This document shows positions 1 to 8,719 of a stretch of DNA of 64,000 bases, piece by piece. The stretch's first letter is position 1. The number at the start of each line of letters is the position of its first letter. The notes below the pieces were generated by a model, which saw only the letters and a list, made by a program, of their open reading frames with translations, was not told the origin of the DNA and did not search any database. The stretch is from positions 62,001 through 126,000 of the forward strand of contig NZ_WKJL01000014.1 of the NCBI RefSeq assembly GCF_009674565.1, written 5' to 3'. Source of the stretch: Duganella aquatilis. Lineage in GTDB: Bacteria > Pseudomonadota > Gammaproteobacteria > Burkholderiales > Burkholderiaceae_D. Both the position numbers and the translations under genes were made by a program.

Positions 1-212
1 CGGCAAGTTCTACCGCGCGCGGCGTCGGCTGCAGGCCGGCGACGCTGCGCACGAACAGTTCATCCTTCAGCAGCAGGCGCAGGCGCGACAAGGCCGCGCT
101 CATGGCGGGCTGGGTGCGGCCGATGCGCACGCCGGCGCGCGTGACGTTACGCTCGCACATCAGCGCGTCGAAGGCCACCAGCAGATTGAGGTCGATTCCG
201 TGTAAATCCATG
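1..212 (-). CDS. LysR family transcriptional regulator, N-terminal part (cut by window edge)
   Basis: The minus strand from ATG at 212 encodes about 70 residues beginning MDLHGIDLNLLVAFDALM, the usual start of a LysR winged helix-turn-helix. The recognition-helix region TQPAMSAALSRLR follows at about residues 35-47, then LLKDELFVRS. The effector-binding domain lies outside the window. The gene is divergent from the ester-cyclase-like gene at 305, with 92 bases between them, so by LysR habit it may control that gene and itself. The ligand cannot be told. Confidence 0.85.
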
Positions 213-304
213 GCATGGATAATACTGCATATCCATTATCGATTGGACGATGGTGTGGCGCATCGCTAAAGTGAGCAGGTCACTCACTCAACGGAAACCT
301 CATC

Positions 305-739
305 ATGACCATGCAAGACAACGGCCTGACCACGGCCCAGCAGCAAGCCATTGAACATCTCTACCGCGCTTTCAACGAACAGAATACCGATCTGCTTGAA
401 CTGGCGGTGGTGCAGGACTGGCAGGACATTCCGCTCGGCCCCGGCCAGCAGCCCGGCCGCGAAGGCATGAAACCGATCATCGCCATGTTTGCCGCCGCCT
501 TCCCGGATGTGAAGATCACGGTGCAGGACATGTTTGGCCACAATGGCCGCGCGGCGGTGCGGGCGCTGATCACCGGCACGCATCGCGGCGAGTTCTTCGG
601 CATCGCCGCCACCGGCAAGCCGATCGCGATCGCCATCCACGAATTCCACGCGCTGACCGCGGACCGCATCACCCACACCTGGCACCTGGAAGACTGGTTC
701 GGCATGCTGCACCAAGTGGGCGCCTGGCCGCAGGCGTGA
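305..739 (+). CDS. SnoaL-like/ester cyclase family protein (NTF2 fold)
   Basis: This 144-residue protein has the SnoaL-like polyketide cyclase/ester cyclase pattern. An N-terminal helix (AIEHLYRAFNEQN, about 15-27) is followed by a REGMKPIIAMFAAAFPD helix (about 57-71) and a C-terminal strand set ending in a THTWHLEDWFGMLHQVG segment typical of the family. Such proteins are small one-domain NTF2-fold proteins, often of unknown substrate in non-antibiotic contexts. It is divergent from a LysR gene, which suggests inducible expression, perhaps in detoxification or catabolism. No signal peptide is seen. The family call is fairly safe; the reaction is unknown. Confidence 0.7.
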   Translation: MTMQDNGLTTAQQQAIEHLYRAFNEQNTDLLELAVVQDWQDIPLGPGQQPGREGMKPIIAMFAAAFPDVKITVQDMFGHNGRAAVRALITGTHRGEFFGIAATGKPIAIAIHEFHALTADRITHTWHLEDWFGMLHQVGAWPQA

Positions 740-850
740 AGCTGGAATAGTGAACGCTCACTGCCCGTTCGGTTGCCCAATTGGAGGTACGGTAAAAAAC
801 CAATGTGATACTGTGGTTTCACGGGATTGCGGTCCGCGAAAGGATGCCGA

Positions 851-2941
851 ATGGATATGCAGATTATGGTCGTCACCTCGGTGGCGACCGAGCGCGCCCA
901 CCTGGAGCAGTTACTTGGCACCATGCCCGGCCATGAAGATACGATCACCCTGCGCTTTTGCGCGCGGCTGGACGAGCTGCTGAATGACGTCGGGACCGTG
1001 CCCGACCTGATCCTGCTCAATCCCCGTCTGGAAGGCGGTTCGCGGCGTGACGCCTGGCGCGCCCTGGCGATGCGCTATGGCGGCGTGCCGCTGGTGATGC
1101 TGGCGCTCGACGGTCCGCCAGCGTTGACCACCCGCGCCAGCGGCTTCGGCGCGGTCAGCTACGTGATTACCACCGACACCTCGCGCGAACTGCTGCGCCA
1201 GATCCTGCATGCGATGATCGTGGCGACGCGCCACCTGCACCTGCGCGCCGGCGTGCCCAGCGAGGGCGACGTGGTGCTGGATGCGATCGCCGACGCCGTC
1301 ATCAGCACCGATGCGCGCGGCCGCGTCCGCTACGCCAACCCCGCCGCCTGCCGTCTGCTGTGCGCCGACCAGGGAGAAATGCTGGGCCAGCCCATTAATG
1401 AACTGATGCGCCTGCACGACGCCAAGAACCAGACCGGCATCGAGCATCCGGTGCTGCAGGTGCTGGCGACCGGCGGCGTGGTGCGGCTGGCCGCCGGCTG
1501 CACCATGGTGCGGCCGCATGCGCCGAATGTGATGATCGAAGACGCCACCTCGCCGATCCGCGACGCCAGCGGCGCGGTCAGCGGCGTGGTGATGGTGTTC
1601 CACGACGTCACCAGCGCGCACGAACTGCAGGTGCGGGTCGACCACCTGGCCTGGCACGATTTCCTGACCGGCCTGCCCAACCGCTTTGCCGCCCAGCGCC
1701 ACCTGGATCAGATCCTGGTCGAGGCCGGCGCGCGCGAGGTGCCGCTGGCCGTCATGTACCTGGACCTGGACAAATTCAAGCAGGTCAACGATACGCTGGG
1801 CCATGCCGCCGGCGACGCGCTGCTGGTGTCGGTCGCGGCGCGGCTGCGCGGCTGCTTCCGCCTGATCGACCTGGTCGGCCGCCAGGGCGGCGATGAATTC
1901 GTGGTGCTGATGGCGCCCGGCACCGGCCGCGCCGACGCCGCCCAGGCGGCCGAGCGCATCCGCGCCGCCATCGTCCAGCCGCACCAGCTGGACGACCAGG
2001 AGGTGCACATCGGCTGCAGCATCGGCATCGCGCTGTACCCCGAGCATGGCCGCAGCGGCGATGAACTGCTGCGCCACGCTGATACCGCCCTGCACAGCGC
2101 CAAGAACGCGGGCCGCAATGTCTGCCGTTTCTTCAACCAGGACCTGTTGACCAGCATGGTCGAGCGGCGCCAGATGGAAGAGGCGCTGCGCCACGCCCTG
2201 GACAATATGGAGTTCGAGTTGCACTACCAGCCCAAGGTGCGCCTGGACGATGGCGCCTTGAGCGGCTGCGAAGCGCTGCTGCGCTGGCACCACCCGCAAT
2301 GGGGCTGGGTTCATCCGAGCCGGTTCATCCTGTGCGCCGAGGAGTCGGGCACGATCGTCGCGCTGGGACGCTGGGTGCTGCGCCAGGCGCTGATGCAGGC
2401 GCGCCAGTGGGACATGGCCGGCCAGAGTCCCGGCGCCATCGCCGTCAATGTCTCGGCGCTGGAGCTGGCCCATCCCGGCTTCGCCGACCATGTCGAGGAG
2501 CAGCTCGACGCGGTGGGCCTGGCGCCGGCCCGCCTGCAGCTGGAGCTGACCGAGTCGGCGCTGATGAGCGACATGCGCGGCGCCGCCAGCGTGCTGCAGC
2601 GCCTGAAGAACCTGGGCCTGACGCTGGCCATCGACGATTTCGGCACCGGCTATTCCAGCCTCAGTTACCTGGCCGACCTGCCGATCGACCTGATCAAGGT
2701 CGACCGCAGTTTTGTGCATGGCATCGACCATGCGCCGCCGCGCCGCCAGACCTTGCTGCGCGCGGTGCTGGCGCTGGCCGACAACCTGCAACTGGCGGCG
2801 GTGGCCGAAGGCATCGAAACGCCGCAGGAGGCGGACTTCCTGAACGATGCCGGCTGCCCGCTGGGCCAGGGGTTTTATTACAGCTGCGCGGTTGAGGCCA
2901 GCGCCTTCCGGCAGCAATTCCTGCGCCCCATCCGGGCGTGA
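851..2941 (+). CDS. Degenerate receiver-PAS-GGDEF-EAL cyclic-di-GMP protein
   Basis: This 696-residue cytoplasmic protein probably makes and/or breaks cyclic di-GMP. Domains in order: a receiver-like domain (about 1-125), a PAS domain (about 135-260), GGDEF (about 270-430; intact GGDEF at 346-350) and EAL (about 445-690; EAL at 474-476, later DDFGTGYSSL and KVDRSFV). Both catalytic motifs look intact, so either activity is possible. The receiver lacks the acidic pair after strand 1, and the expected phospho-Asp is Asn57 in LILLNPRLEGG, so phosphorylation is unlikely. ATG 851 is chosen because AAAGG lies 7-12 bases upstream; a TTG at 827 has no ribosome site. It ends against the convergent GH97 gene with no spacer. 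Confidence 0.9.
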   Translation: MDMQIMVVTSVATERAHLEQLLGTMPGHEDTITLRFCARLDELLNDVGTVPDLILLNPRLEGGSRRDAWRALAMRYGGVPLVMLALDGPPALTTRASGFGAVSYVITTDTSRELLRQILHAMIVATRHLHLRAGVPSEGDVVLDAIADAVISTDARGRVRYANPAACRLLCADQGEMLGQPINELMRLHDAKNQTGIEHPVLQVLATGGVVRLAAGCTMVRPHAPNVMIEDATSPIRDASGAVSGVVMVFHDVTSAHELQVRVDHLAWHDFLTGLPNRFAAQRHLDQILVEAGAREVPLAVMYLDLDKFKQVNDTLGHAAGDALLVSVAARLRGCFRLIDLVGRQGGDEFVVLMAPGTGRADAAQAAERIRAAIVQPHQLDDQEVHIGCSIGIALYPEHGRSGDELLRHADTALHSAKNAGRNVCRFFNQDLLTSMVERRQMEEALRHALDNMEFELHYQPKVRLDDGALSGCEALLRWHHPQWGWVHPSRFILCAEESGTIVALGRWVLRQALMQARQWDMAGQSPGAIAVNVSALELAHPGFADHVEEQLDAVGLAPARLQLELTESALMSDMRGAASVLQRLKNLGLTLAIDDFGTGYSSLSYLADLPIDLIKVDRSFVHGIDHAPPRRQTLLRAVLALADNLQLAAVAEGIETPQEADFLNDAGCPLGQGFYYSCAVEASAFRQQFLRPIRA

Positions 2942-4921
2942 TCAGGGCGTGATCACGGCCACCGCGCCGCCGGACGGCGCCAGCTTCAGCGTCAGGGTCT
3001 GCGTGGCCGTGACCTTGCTGTCGCTGGCCGACAGGCGGCTGGCGTCGTCGCCGTCCTGCAGCAGGTGGGCGTGGTAGGCGCCCTTGCCGAGGAAGGACAG
3101 CGGCACTTTCAGCGTGCGTCCGGACTCGTTGGTCATGGCGCCGATATACCAGGCCTCGCCCTTGCGCCGGGCCGAGACGATGTACTCGCCGATATCGCCC
3201 GCGACGATGCGCGTCTCGTCCCATGAGGTCGGCACGGCCTGGATGAATTCCGCGCCGTCGGCCCATTTGCCGTCGGCGCCCTTGTAGGCGGCGGGGCTGT
3301 CGGACACCATCTGGAACGGGCTGTCGTAGACCACGTACATGGCGACGGCCTGGCCGCGCGTGGTCATCACCATCGGCTCGTGGTTGCGCTGCACGAAAGT
3401 GGAGGGCGTGGCGTTGTGGAAGCCGCCCGGCGTGTAGTCCATCGGCCCCAGGATCATGCGCGTGAACGGCAGCGTGACGTTGTGGGTGGCGGTGATGCGC
3501 GCGCTCCACTTGTTGTTCTCCGCGCCGAGCACGCCTTCCTGCGTGATGTAGTTCGGCCAGGTGCGGTTCAGGCCATTCGGCGGATAGGCGCCGTGCAGGT
3601 CCACCATCAGATGGTGGGCGGCGGCCTTGCTCAGCACCTTGTGATACCAGTCCACCATTTCCTGGTCGTTGCGGTTCATGAAGTCGACCTTGACGCCCTT
3701 GATGCCCCAGTCTTCATACTGCGCAAAGGCGGCGTCCATCTGGTTGTCCAGCTGCTGCCACTGCACCCACAGCCACACGCCCACGCCTTGCGACCTGGCG
3801 TAGCGGAGCAGGTCCGGCATGTCCATCGCCGGCTTGGCGCGGGTGACGTCGGCCTGCGGATTCGGTTCGACGTCGCTGCCCACCGACCAGCCCTCGTCGA
3901 TCAGGATGTCGTCCAGCTTCATCTCCTTGGAAAAATCGATGAAGGCTTTGTAGGTGGCGGTGTTGACGCCGGCGTTGGGCACGTTCACGGCCCAATCGTT
4001 CCACCAGTCCCAGGACGTCTTGGCGGGCTTGATCCAGCTGGTGTCCTGGATTTGCGACGGCGTCGCCAGCGTCGGGATCAGCGACGACGCGGCCAGGTCG
4101 CCCGGCGCGTCGCCCAGCATCACCACGCGCCATGGCGTCTGGAAGCCCTGTCCCTTCAGCTGCACGCTGGCGGAAACGGTCTTGCGGAAGCGGTAGTCGC
4201 GGCTGTTGTCGAAGCGCGGCGGCAGCGTGACCATCACGCCCAGGCCGGCGTCGCCGCGGCCGGAGAGGTAGAAGCCGGGATAGTCCTTGACGTCCGATTC
4301 GGCGATGGCGAAGGTGGTGGAACCGGCGCCGGTCTTGCACACCAGCGGCGCGATGAAGTTGTGGAAGTTGCGGATCTTCGACGCCTTGGTCAGGTCGTAT
4401 TCGGCCTCGAAGCTGGTGTCGAAGCGGCCCATGTTGGCGCCCCAGCAGTCGTAGTCCCTGGCGAAGTTGAACTGCGTGGCCTCGTTCATCACCTTGAACG
4501 CCGACAGGCCGGCCTGCTCCGGCACCGCGTAGCGGAAGGCCACGCCGTTGTCGTAGGCGCGCACCAGCAGGTGGAACTGCGGCGCCTTGCCGTTGGCGGC
4601 GAAGGCGATGTCGGACTGCTGGTAGTGATCCGGCGCGCTGCGCGCCTTGCCCAGCACGATCTCGTAGGTGTCCTTGACGGTGGTCTCGGCGTGGCCGCGC
4701 AGCCTGGCGCCGGCGGCGAGGGCGCCGATGTCCAGGTTAAGGCCCAGCGGCGACGGTTCGATGATGCGCTTGCCGTCGCGGCTGACGGTGTAGCTGAATT
4801 TGTCGCTGTCGATGCTGATGGCGTTGCGGCCGTCGGGCGACTTGACGGTCACGATGTCGGCCCACGCGGGCGCGGCGAAGGCGATGGCCAGCAGGCTGGC
4901 GGCGCGGATATGGTCTGCCAT
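2942..4921 (-). CDS. Glycoside hydrolase family 97 protein (alpha-glucosidase/galactosidase type)
   Basis: This 659-residue secreted enzyme has a signal peptide (ADHIRAASLLAIAFAAPAWA, cleavage near 21). A GH97 N-terminal beta-sandwich follows, then a (beta/alpha)8 barrel with ILIDEGWSVGSDVEPNPQAD, GVGVWLWVQW and GIKGVKVDFMNR, and a C-terminal beta domain. GH97 includes inverting, calcium-dependent alpha-glucosidases (SusB) and retaining alpha-galactosidases. Which applies was not settled; the VKVDFMNR Asp sits where the retaining nucleophile is found. ATG 4921 is chosen for AGGAGA just upstream; an in-frame start 12 codons earlier lacks one. No SusC/SusD or sugar transporter is adjacent, so it stands alone between a c-di-GMP gene and a serine hydrolase. 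Confidence 0.88.
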   Translation of the reverse strand: MADHIRAASLLAIAFAAPAWADIVTVKSPDGRNAISIDSDKFSYTVSRDGKRIIEPSPLGLNLDIGALAAGARLRGHAETTVKDTYEIVLGKARSAPDHYQQSDIAFAANGKAPQFHLLVRAYDNGVAFRYAVPEQAGLSAFKVMNEATQFNFARDYDCWGANMGRFDTSFEAEYDLTKASKIRNFHNFIAPLVCKTGAGSTTFAIAESDVKDYPGFYLSGRGDAGLGVMVTLPPRFDNSRDYRFRKTVSASVQLKGQGFQTPWRVVMLGDAPGDLAASSLIPTLATPSQIQDTSWIKPAKTSWDWWNDWAVNVPNAGVNTATYKAFIDFSKEMKLDDILIDEGWSVGSDVEPNPQADVTRAKPAMDMPDLLRYARSQGVGVWLWVQWQQLDNQMDAAFAQYEDWGIKGVKVDFMNRNDQEMVDWYHKVLSKAAAHHLMVDLHGAYPPNGLNRTWPNYITQEGVLGAENNKWSARITATHNVTLPFTRMILGPMDYTPGGFHNATPSTFVQRNHEPMVMTTRGQAVAMYVVYDSPFQMVSDSPAAYKGADGKWADGAEFIQAVPTSWDETRIVAGDIGEYIVSARRKGEAWYIGAMTNESGRTLKVPLSFLGKGAYHAHLLQDGDDASRLSASDSKVTATQTLTLKLAPSGGAVAVITP

Positions 4922-5074
4922 GGGGATTGTCTCCTGTCGTTTTCCCCCATTCTGCAATCAGCACGCCCGCACCGCAATTGCGAAATTCACCAAGATCAGC
5001 CATGTTTATTCACCCGCCGCGTGACAGCGCGTGTGGTACGCTGCGTACCAACGTTTTAAAGGAGGAGTGTGGCT

Positions 5075-6196
5075 GTGGATCGTCGTCAATGTATCGCGCT
5101 TGCCGGGGCGGCTGCGCTGAGCCGTGTGGTGCCCGCCTGGGCGGCGGACGTGGGATCGCGTTATGACGCGGCGCTGGCCGGTCATCCGGATTTCGTCGGC
5201 ACGGTGGCGGTGGGGCTGGGACCGGAGGTGTGGTACACCAATGCGATCGGCCTGGCCAATCCGCAGACCAATACGCCGATGGGAGTGAACACCCGCTTCG
5301 AGACCGGCTCGGTGTCGAAGTGGATCGCCGCCATGGTGGTGATGAAACTGGTCGATCTGGGCAAGCTGGCGCTGGACCAGCCGATCACGCGCTACCTGCC
5401 GGACTACCGCGCCGACACCGGCGCCCGCCTGACGCTGCGCCATCTGATGAGCCATTCGAGCGGGGTGCCGAACGAGGTGCTGGAGGCGCGCAAGAACCAT
5501 CCGGAAATGCGCGCGACGCCGCTGGAGCAGATGGAAGCGGTGCGCCGCTACGCCAGCGGCGCGCTGCGCTTCGAACCCGGCAGCGACTGGGACTATTCGC
5601 ATTCCAACTGGCTGATCGTCAAGGCCATCGTCGAACAGGTCAGCGGCCAGTCGTACCGCGAGTGCGTGACGGCGTGGTTGATCGAGCCGCTCCAGCTCCG
5701 CAACAGCGGCATCTTCAGCGGCGAATCGGACAAGGTGCCCGGCATGGCGCTGGCCTACACGCCGTCGGCACAGACGCCGCCGTGGACGCGCAATGTCAGC
5801 CCGGTGCCGGACTACATGGCGATGGCCGGCGGTTTTTACAGCAGCGCGCCCGACATGCTGTTCCTGATGCAGGGCGTGCTGGGCGGCGCCATCCTGACGC
5901 CCGAGTCGCGCGCCACGCTGCTACGCGTGGTCCGTCCGGACCAGCACTACGCGCTGGGCGGCCGCACGCAGCGCGCCAGCATCGCCGGCCAGGTGCGCGA
6001 GGCGGCCTGGGAGGACGGCTCCAACGGCGGTTTCCGCCTGGTGGCGCGGCGCGTGCTGGCGGAGGACGTCATGGTGGTGGTGTTCAACAACAGCAGCTAC
6101 GACCATCAGAAACTCGGCCTGCTGGCCAGTTCGCTAATGGAGGCGGCGTATGCCGGCCTGAACCCGATGCGCTACCGCAAAGCGCCGGGGGCCTAG
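5075..6196 (+). CDS. Beta-lactamase-fold serine hydrolase (class C/D-peptidase type), exported
   Basis: This 373-residue protein of the beta-lactamase/transpeptidase-like family starts with RRQCIALAGAAALSRVVPAWA, an apparent signal peptide. The catalytic Ser-x-x-Lys is in ETGSVSKW (about residues 75-82). The second motif is a variant YSHSN (about 170-174) in place of Tyr-x-Asn. LGGRTQ near 290 is in the place of the third motif. The family includes esterases, D-aminopeptidases and class C beta-lactamases; this one may be an esterase or peptidase rather than a resistance enzyme. GTG 5075 is preferred because AAAGGAGGAG (5058-5067) is spaced 7 bases from it; GTG 5069 is too close. Confidence 0.8.
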   Translation: MDRRQCIALAGAAALSRVVPAWAADVGSRYDAALAGHPDFVGTVAVGLGPEVWYTNAIGLANPQTNTPMGVNTRFETGSVSKWIAAMVVMKLVDLGKLALDQPITRYLPDYRADTGARLTLRHLMSHSSGVPNEVLEARKNHPEMRATPLEQMEAVRRYASGALRFEPGSDWDYSHSNWLIVKAIVEQVSGQSYRECVTAWLIEPLQLRNSGIFSGESDKVPGMALAYTPSAQTPPWTRNVSPVPDYMAMAGGFYSSAPDMLFLMQGVLGGAILTPESRATLLRVVRPDQHYALGGRTQRASIAGQVREAAWEDGSNGGFRLVARRVLAEDVMVVVFNNSSYDHQKLGLLASSLMEAAYAGLNPMRYRKAPGA

Positions 6197-6253
6197 GGTT
6201 CGCGTCTGGACCTGCCGTCTCGTCCGTGTGATGGCGGGGCGGCGCCCGGCATG

Positions 6254-6640
6254 TCAGATAGCCATGCGCTTGTCATCGCTGCTTCGTGCCGCCAGGTTTG
6301 AAGCTGCCATTGCCAATCCATAGCGCTCGCCCCATTCTTTCAGGGCGAGCAGCACCGGCCGCAGCGTTTGTCCTTTTTCGTTGAGGCTATATTCCACGCG
6401 GGGCGGCACCTCCGGGAAAACCTCCCTGTGAAGAAGCCCCGCATCCTCAAGCTCCCGCAGCTGCTTGGTCAGCATGCGTTGGGTGATATTGCCCATCTGC
6501 CTTTGCAGTTCGCCGAACCGCATCGGCCCGTCGATGAGGTGGAACAGAATCATCCCTTTCCACTTTCCCCCGATCAGTTCCAGCGTTGACTCTACCGGAC
6601 AAGCTGTACCTGAATAGCAGTCGAAGCGTGCCCTTTTCAT
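6254..6640 (-). CDS. HxlR family transcriptional regulator
   Basis: This 128-residue winged helix-turn-helix protein shows the HxlR signature: Cys8 and Cys14 in CYSGTACPVE, then GGKWKGMILFHL, FGELQRQMGNITQRMLTKQL as the DNA-binding helices, and PPRVEYSLNEKGQ as the wing. HxlR regulators often use a conserved N-terminal Cys to sense electrophiles or redox stress and commonly control a divergent oxidoreductase. That is the arrangement here with the gene at 6755. The start ATG 6640 is preceded by AGGAAAG. The longer open frame upstream runs antisense into the divergent gene and is not believed. Confidence 0.9.
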   Translation of the reverse strand: MKRARFDCYSGTACPVESTLELIGGKWKGMILFHLIDGPMRFGELQRQMGNITQRMLTKQLRELEDAGLLHREVFPEVPPRVEYSLNEKGQTLRPVLLALKEWGERYGLAMAASNLAARSSDDKRMAI

Positions 6641-6754
6641 CGTATCTTTCCTGTGCCTATCTACCCAAAATGTGCGTACTTGTGAGCGCGCTGGCGTGCC
6701 TTTACCATCATGGTGCCTGCGCCGCGGGGCGCCCAAGTTCACGAGGAATATAAC

Positions 6755-7783
6755 ATGAGCAATACCAGTACCATGAAGGCGATCGGCTTTGATCGTTCGC
6801 TGCCGATTCAAGCGTCCAACAGCCTGTTTATGTTCGACGCAGCTTATCCGGAAGCTGCTCCGTACGACCTGATCGTTAAAGTGAGTGCGGCGTCCGTCAA
6901 TCCGGTCGATGCGAAAGTGCGCGTGCGCGCGGCAGCGGACGGTTCGCTGGAAACGCCACGGGTGCTTGGCTATGACGCGGTGGGCACCGTGGTGGAAGTC
7001 GGCGCATCGGTGACGGGCTTTGAAGTTGGCAGCAGGGTTTATTACGCGGGAGAGATTAATCGTGCCGGCTCCAACGCGCGTTACCAGGCGGTGGACTCGC
7101 GCCTGGTCGGCAAGGCGCCGGTCACGCTCGGCGATGCAGAGGCGGCGGCATTGCCGCTGACCGCACTTACCGGCTGGGAAGCGCTCTTCGATCGTTTGCG
7201 CATCGGTCCGGATGATGCGGACAAAACGCTGTTGGTCATCGGTGGCGCCGGCGGCGTCGGATCGATAACGATTCAGCTCGCGAAGCAATTAACCAGGCTG
7301 CGGGTTATTGCGACCGCGTCTCGGCCCGAATCGGCGGCCTGGTGCCGCTCGATGGGCGCCGATCACATCGCCGACCATGTCGACCTGGTAAAGTCGGTCA
7401 GGGCGCTGGGCATCGAGACCGTGGATTACATTCTGAATGCCGCCGATACCATCGTCCACTGGGACGCGATGGCGGAGCTGATTGCTCCCCAGGGGACGAT
7501 CTGTTCCATTGTCGAGTTTGATGGCGGCGTGGACCTGACCAAGCTGCAGGGCAAATCCGCCGGCTTTGTGTGGGAACTGATGTTCACCCGCTCGCTATTT
7601 AAGACGGCCGATATCGCGAAGCAGGCAGACATCCTCGATCAGGTCTCCAGACTGGCCGACCAAGGCAAGCTCCGCTCCACATTGATGAAAACACTCGCTG
7701 GCTTTACTGTTGAGTCTTTCAAGATGGCCCATCAGGAGATCGAATCGGGCAAGACAATCGGGAAAATCTCTATTACTTACTAA
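6755..7783 (+). CDS. Zinc-independent MDR-family alcohol dehydrogenase/quinone oxidoreductase
   Basis: This 342-residue medium-chain dehydrogenase/reductase has a GroES-like N-terminal domain (about 10-130; VKVSAASVNPVDAKVR, GYDAVGTVVEVG) and a Rossmann domain with the NAD(P) motif VIGGAGGVGS near 165-174. The catalytic-zinc and structural-zinc cysteines are absent, as in quinone oxidoreductase/zeta-crystallin-type members. These reduce quinones or enals with NADPH. Divergent from an HxlR regulator, it is likely induced by electrophile or quinone stress. Start ATG 6755 follows GAGGAA; an upstream in-frame start at 6710 has no ribosome site. Confidence 0.88.
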   Translation: MSNTSTMKAIGFDRSLPIQASNSLFMFDAAYPEAAPYDLIVKVSAASVNPVDAKVRVRAAADGSLETPRVLGYDAVGTVVEVGASVTGFEVGSRVYYAGEINRAGSNARYQAVDSRLVGKAPVTLGDAEAAALPLTALTGWEALFDRLRIGPDDADKTLLVIGGAGGVGSITIQLAKQLTRLRVIATASRPESAAWCRSMGADHIADHVDLVKSVRALGIETVDYILNAADTIVHWDAMAELIAPQGTICSIVEFDGGVDLTKLQGKSAGFVWELMFTRSLFKTADIAKQADILDQVSRLADQGKLRSTLMKTLAGFTVESFKMAHQEIESGKTIGKISITY

Positions 7784-7860
7784 GCAGATATCCCTGCGGC
7801 CCGGTGCGCAAGGCGCATTGGATCAAGACTTTATCAGGTCGTTTGCCGAGCTTGCTTGAC

Positions 7861-7910
7861 TGAGCGTCACCTTGCGCTTATATTAATGACTTACAAGTAA
7901 GTTACGCTCA
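7861..7910. promoter_or_regulatory. Nested inverted repeats, candidate operator of the TetR gene
   Basis: Immediately upstream of the TetR start lies ACTTACAAGTAAGT (7889-7902), two 6-base arms around AA. It is enclosed by a second perfect 7-base pair of arms, TGAGCGT (7861-7867) and ACGCTCA (7904-7910). TetR repressors bind palindromes of this size in their own promoters, so autoregulation is inferred. The dyads are seen; the binding is not proven. Confidence 0.55.
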
Positions 7911-7918
7911 ACATACCG

Positions 7919-8563
7919 ATGCAAGCCCCTCAAGATACCAAGCCCCGCTGGGAGCGGCGCAAGGATGCGCGGCCGCAGGAGTTGCTGGCGGCGGCGCTGG
8001 AGCAGTTCGTCGAACGCGGCTATGCCGCCACCCGCCTGGAGGACGTGGCCAAGCGCGCCGGTGTCTCCAAGGGCACCCTGTACCTGTATTTCGCGAATAA
8101 GGAAGAGCTGTTCAAGGCCGTGGTGCGCGACAACATCGTCGCCACCATCGGCGAGGCCGAACAGGACGCCGCCACCTTCGACGGCCCCAGCGCCGAGCTG
8201 CTGGGCGCGCTGCTGATGAAGTGGTGGCAGGAGATCTGCGCCACGCCGCTGGGCGGCATCACCAAGCTGATGCTCGCGGAAGGCAACAACTTCCCCGAAC
8301 TTGCGCAGTTTTACAACGATGAAGTGGTGGCGCGCGGCAGCAGCCTGTTCACCCGCGTGCTGACGCGCGGCATCGCGCGCGGCGAATTCCGCCCGGTCGA
8401 TCCGGTCGTCATGACCCAGGTGCTGATCGCCCCGGTGATCATGCTGATGATGTGGACCCACGCCTTCATGCCCACCTGCGGCATGCCGCAGATCCCGCCG
8501 CAGGAGTTCATGGACGTCTTTATCGCCACCACCTTGCGCGGCCTGCAGGCCGATACGCCGTGA
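7919..8563 (+). CDS. TetR/AcrR family transcriptional regulator
   Basis: This 214-residue regulator has an N-terminal TetR DNA-binding domain: RPQELLAAALEQFVERGYA (about 17-35) followed by the recognition region VAKRAGVSKGTLYLYFANKEEL (quoted in part: residues about 43-64). The C-terminal part is a TetR ligand-binding helical bundle with no recognised effector. It reads in the same direction as the methyltransferase-rhodanese-tolC block 157 bases downstream, and palindromes overlap its promoter (7861-7910). A role in controlling tolC-type efflux is possible but inferred only from position. Confidence 0.9.
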   Translation: MQAPQDTKPRWERRKDARPQELLAAALEQFVERGYAATRLEDVAKRAGVSKGTLYLYFANKEELFKAVVRDNIVATIGEAEQDAATFDGPSAELLGALLMKWWQEICATPLGGITKLMLAEGNNFPELAQFYNDEVVARGSSLFTRVLTRGIARGEFRPVDPVVMTQVLIAPVIMLMMWTHAFMPTCGMPQIPPQEFMDVFIATTLRGLQADTP

Positions 8564-8615
8564 AGCGCGCCGCCATTTTTCCATCCAGCTTGCCATTTTG
8601 GTAGGTTCACCCCCC

Positions 8616-8641
8616 GGAAATTGCATCCTGTCGCAATTTCC
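8616..8641. repeat. 9-bp perfect inverted repeat between TetR and methyltransferase genes
   Basis: GGAAATTGC (8616-8624) and GCAATTTCC (8633-8641) are exact complements around an 8-base loop. No T-run follows, so it is not a standard intrinsic terminator. It could be a regulator site or an RNA hairpin upstream of the gene at 8720. Confidence 0.45.
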
Positions 8642-8719
8642 CGCGATTACGCCGTCTAATCGTTAATATGTGCCTCGATGCCAGTTCAACGATAAAATGA
8701 CGGATTATTTAATCCCGAC

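Noticed and set aside
911-2917. Long open frame on the minus strand (668 codons) opposite the PAS-GGDEF-EAL gene
   Set aside because: It is a GC-rich antisense shadow: no family motif, no ribosome site, and its composition (His/Gln/Arg-rich) mirrors the codon pattern of the real gene. The same applies to 3380-5059 (+), 35289-37727 (-) and 39615-42110 (-).
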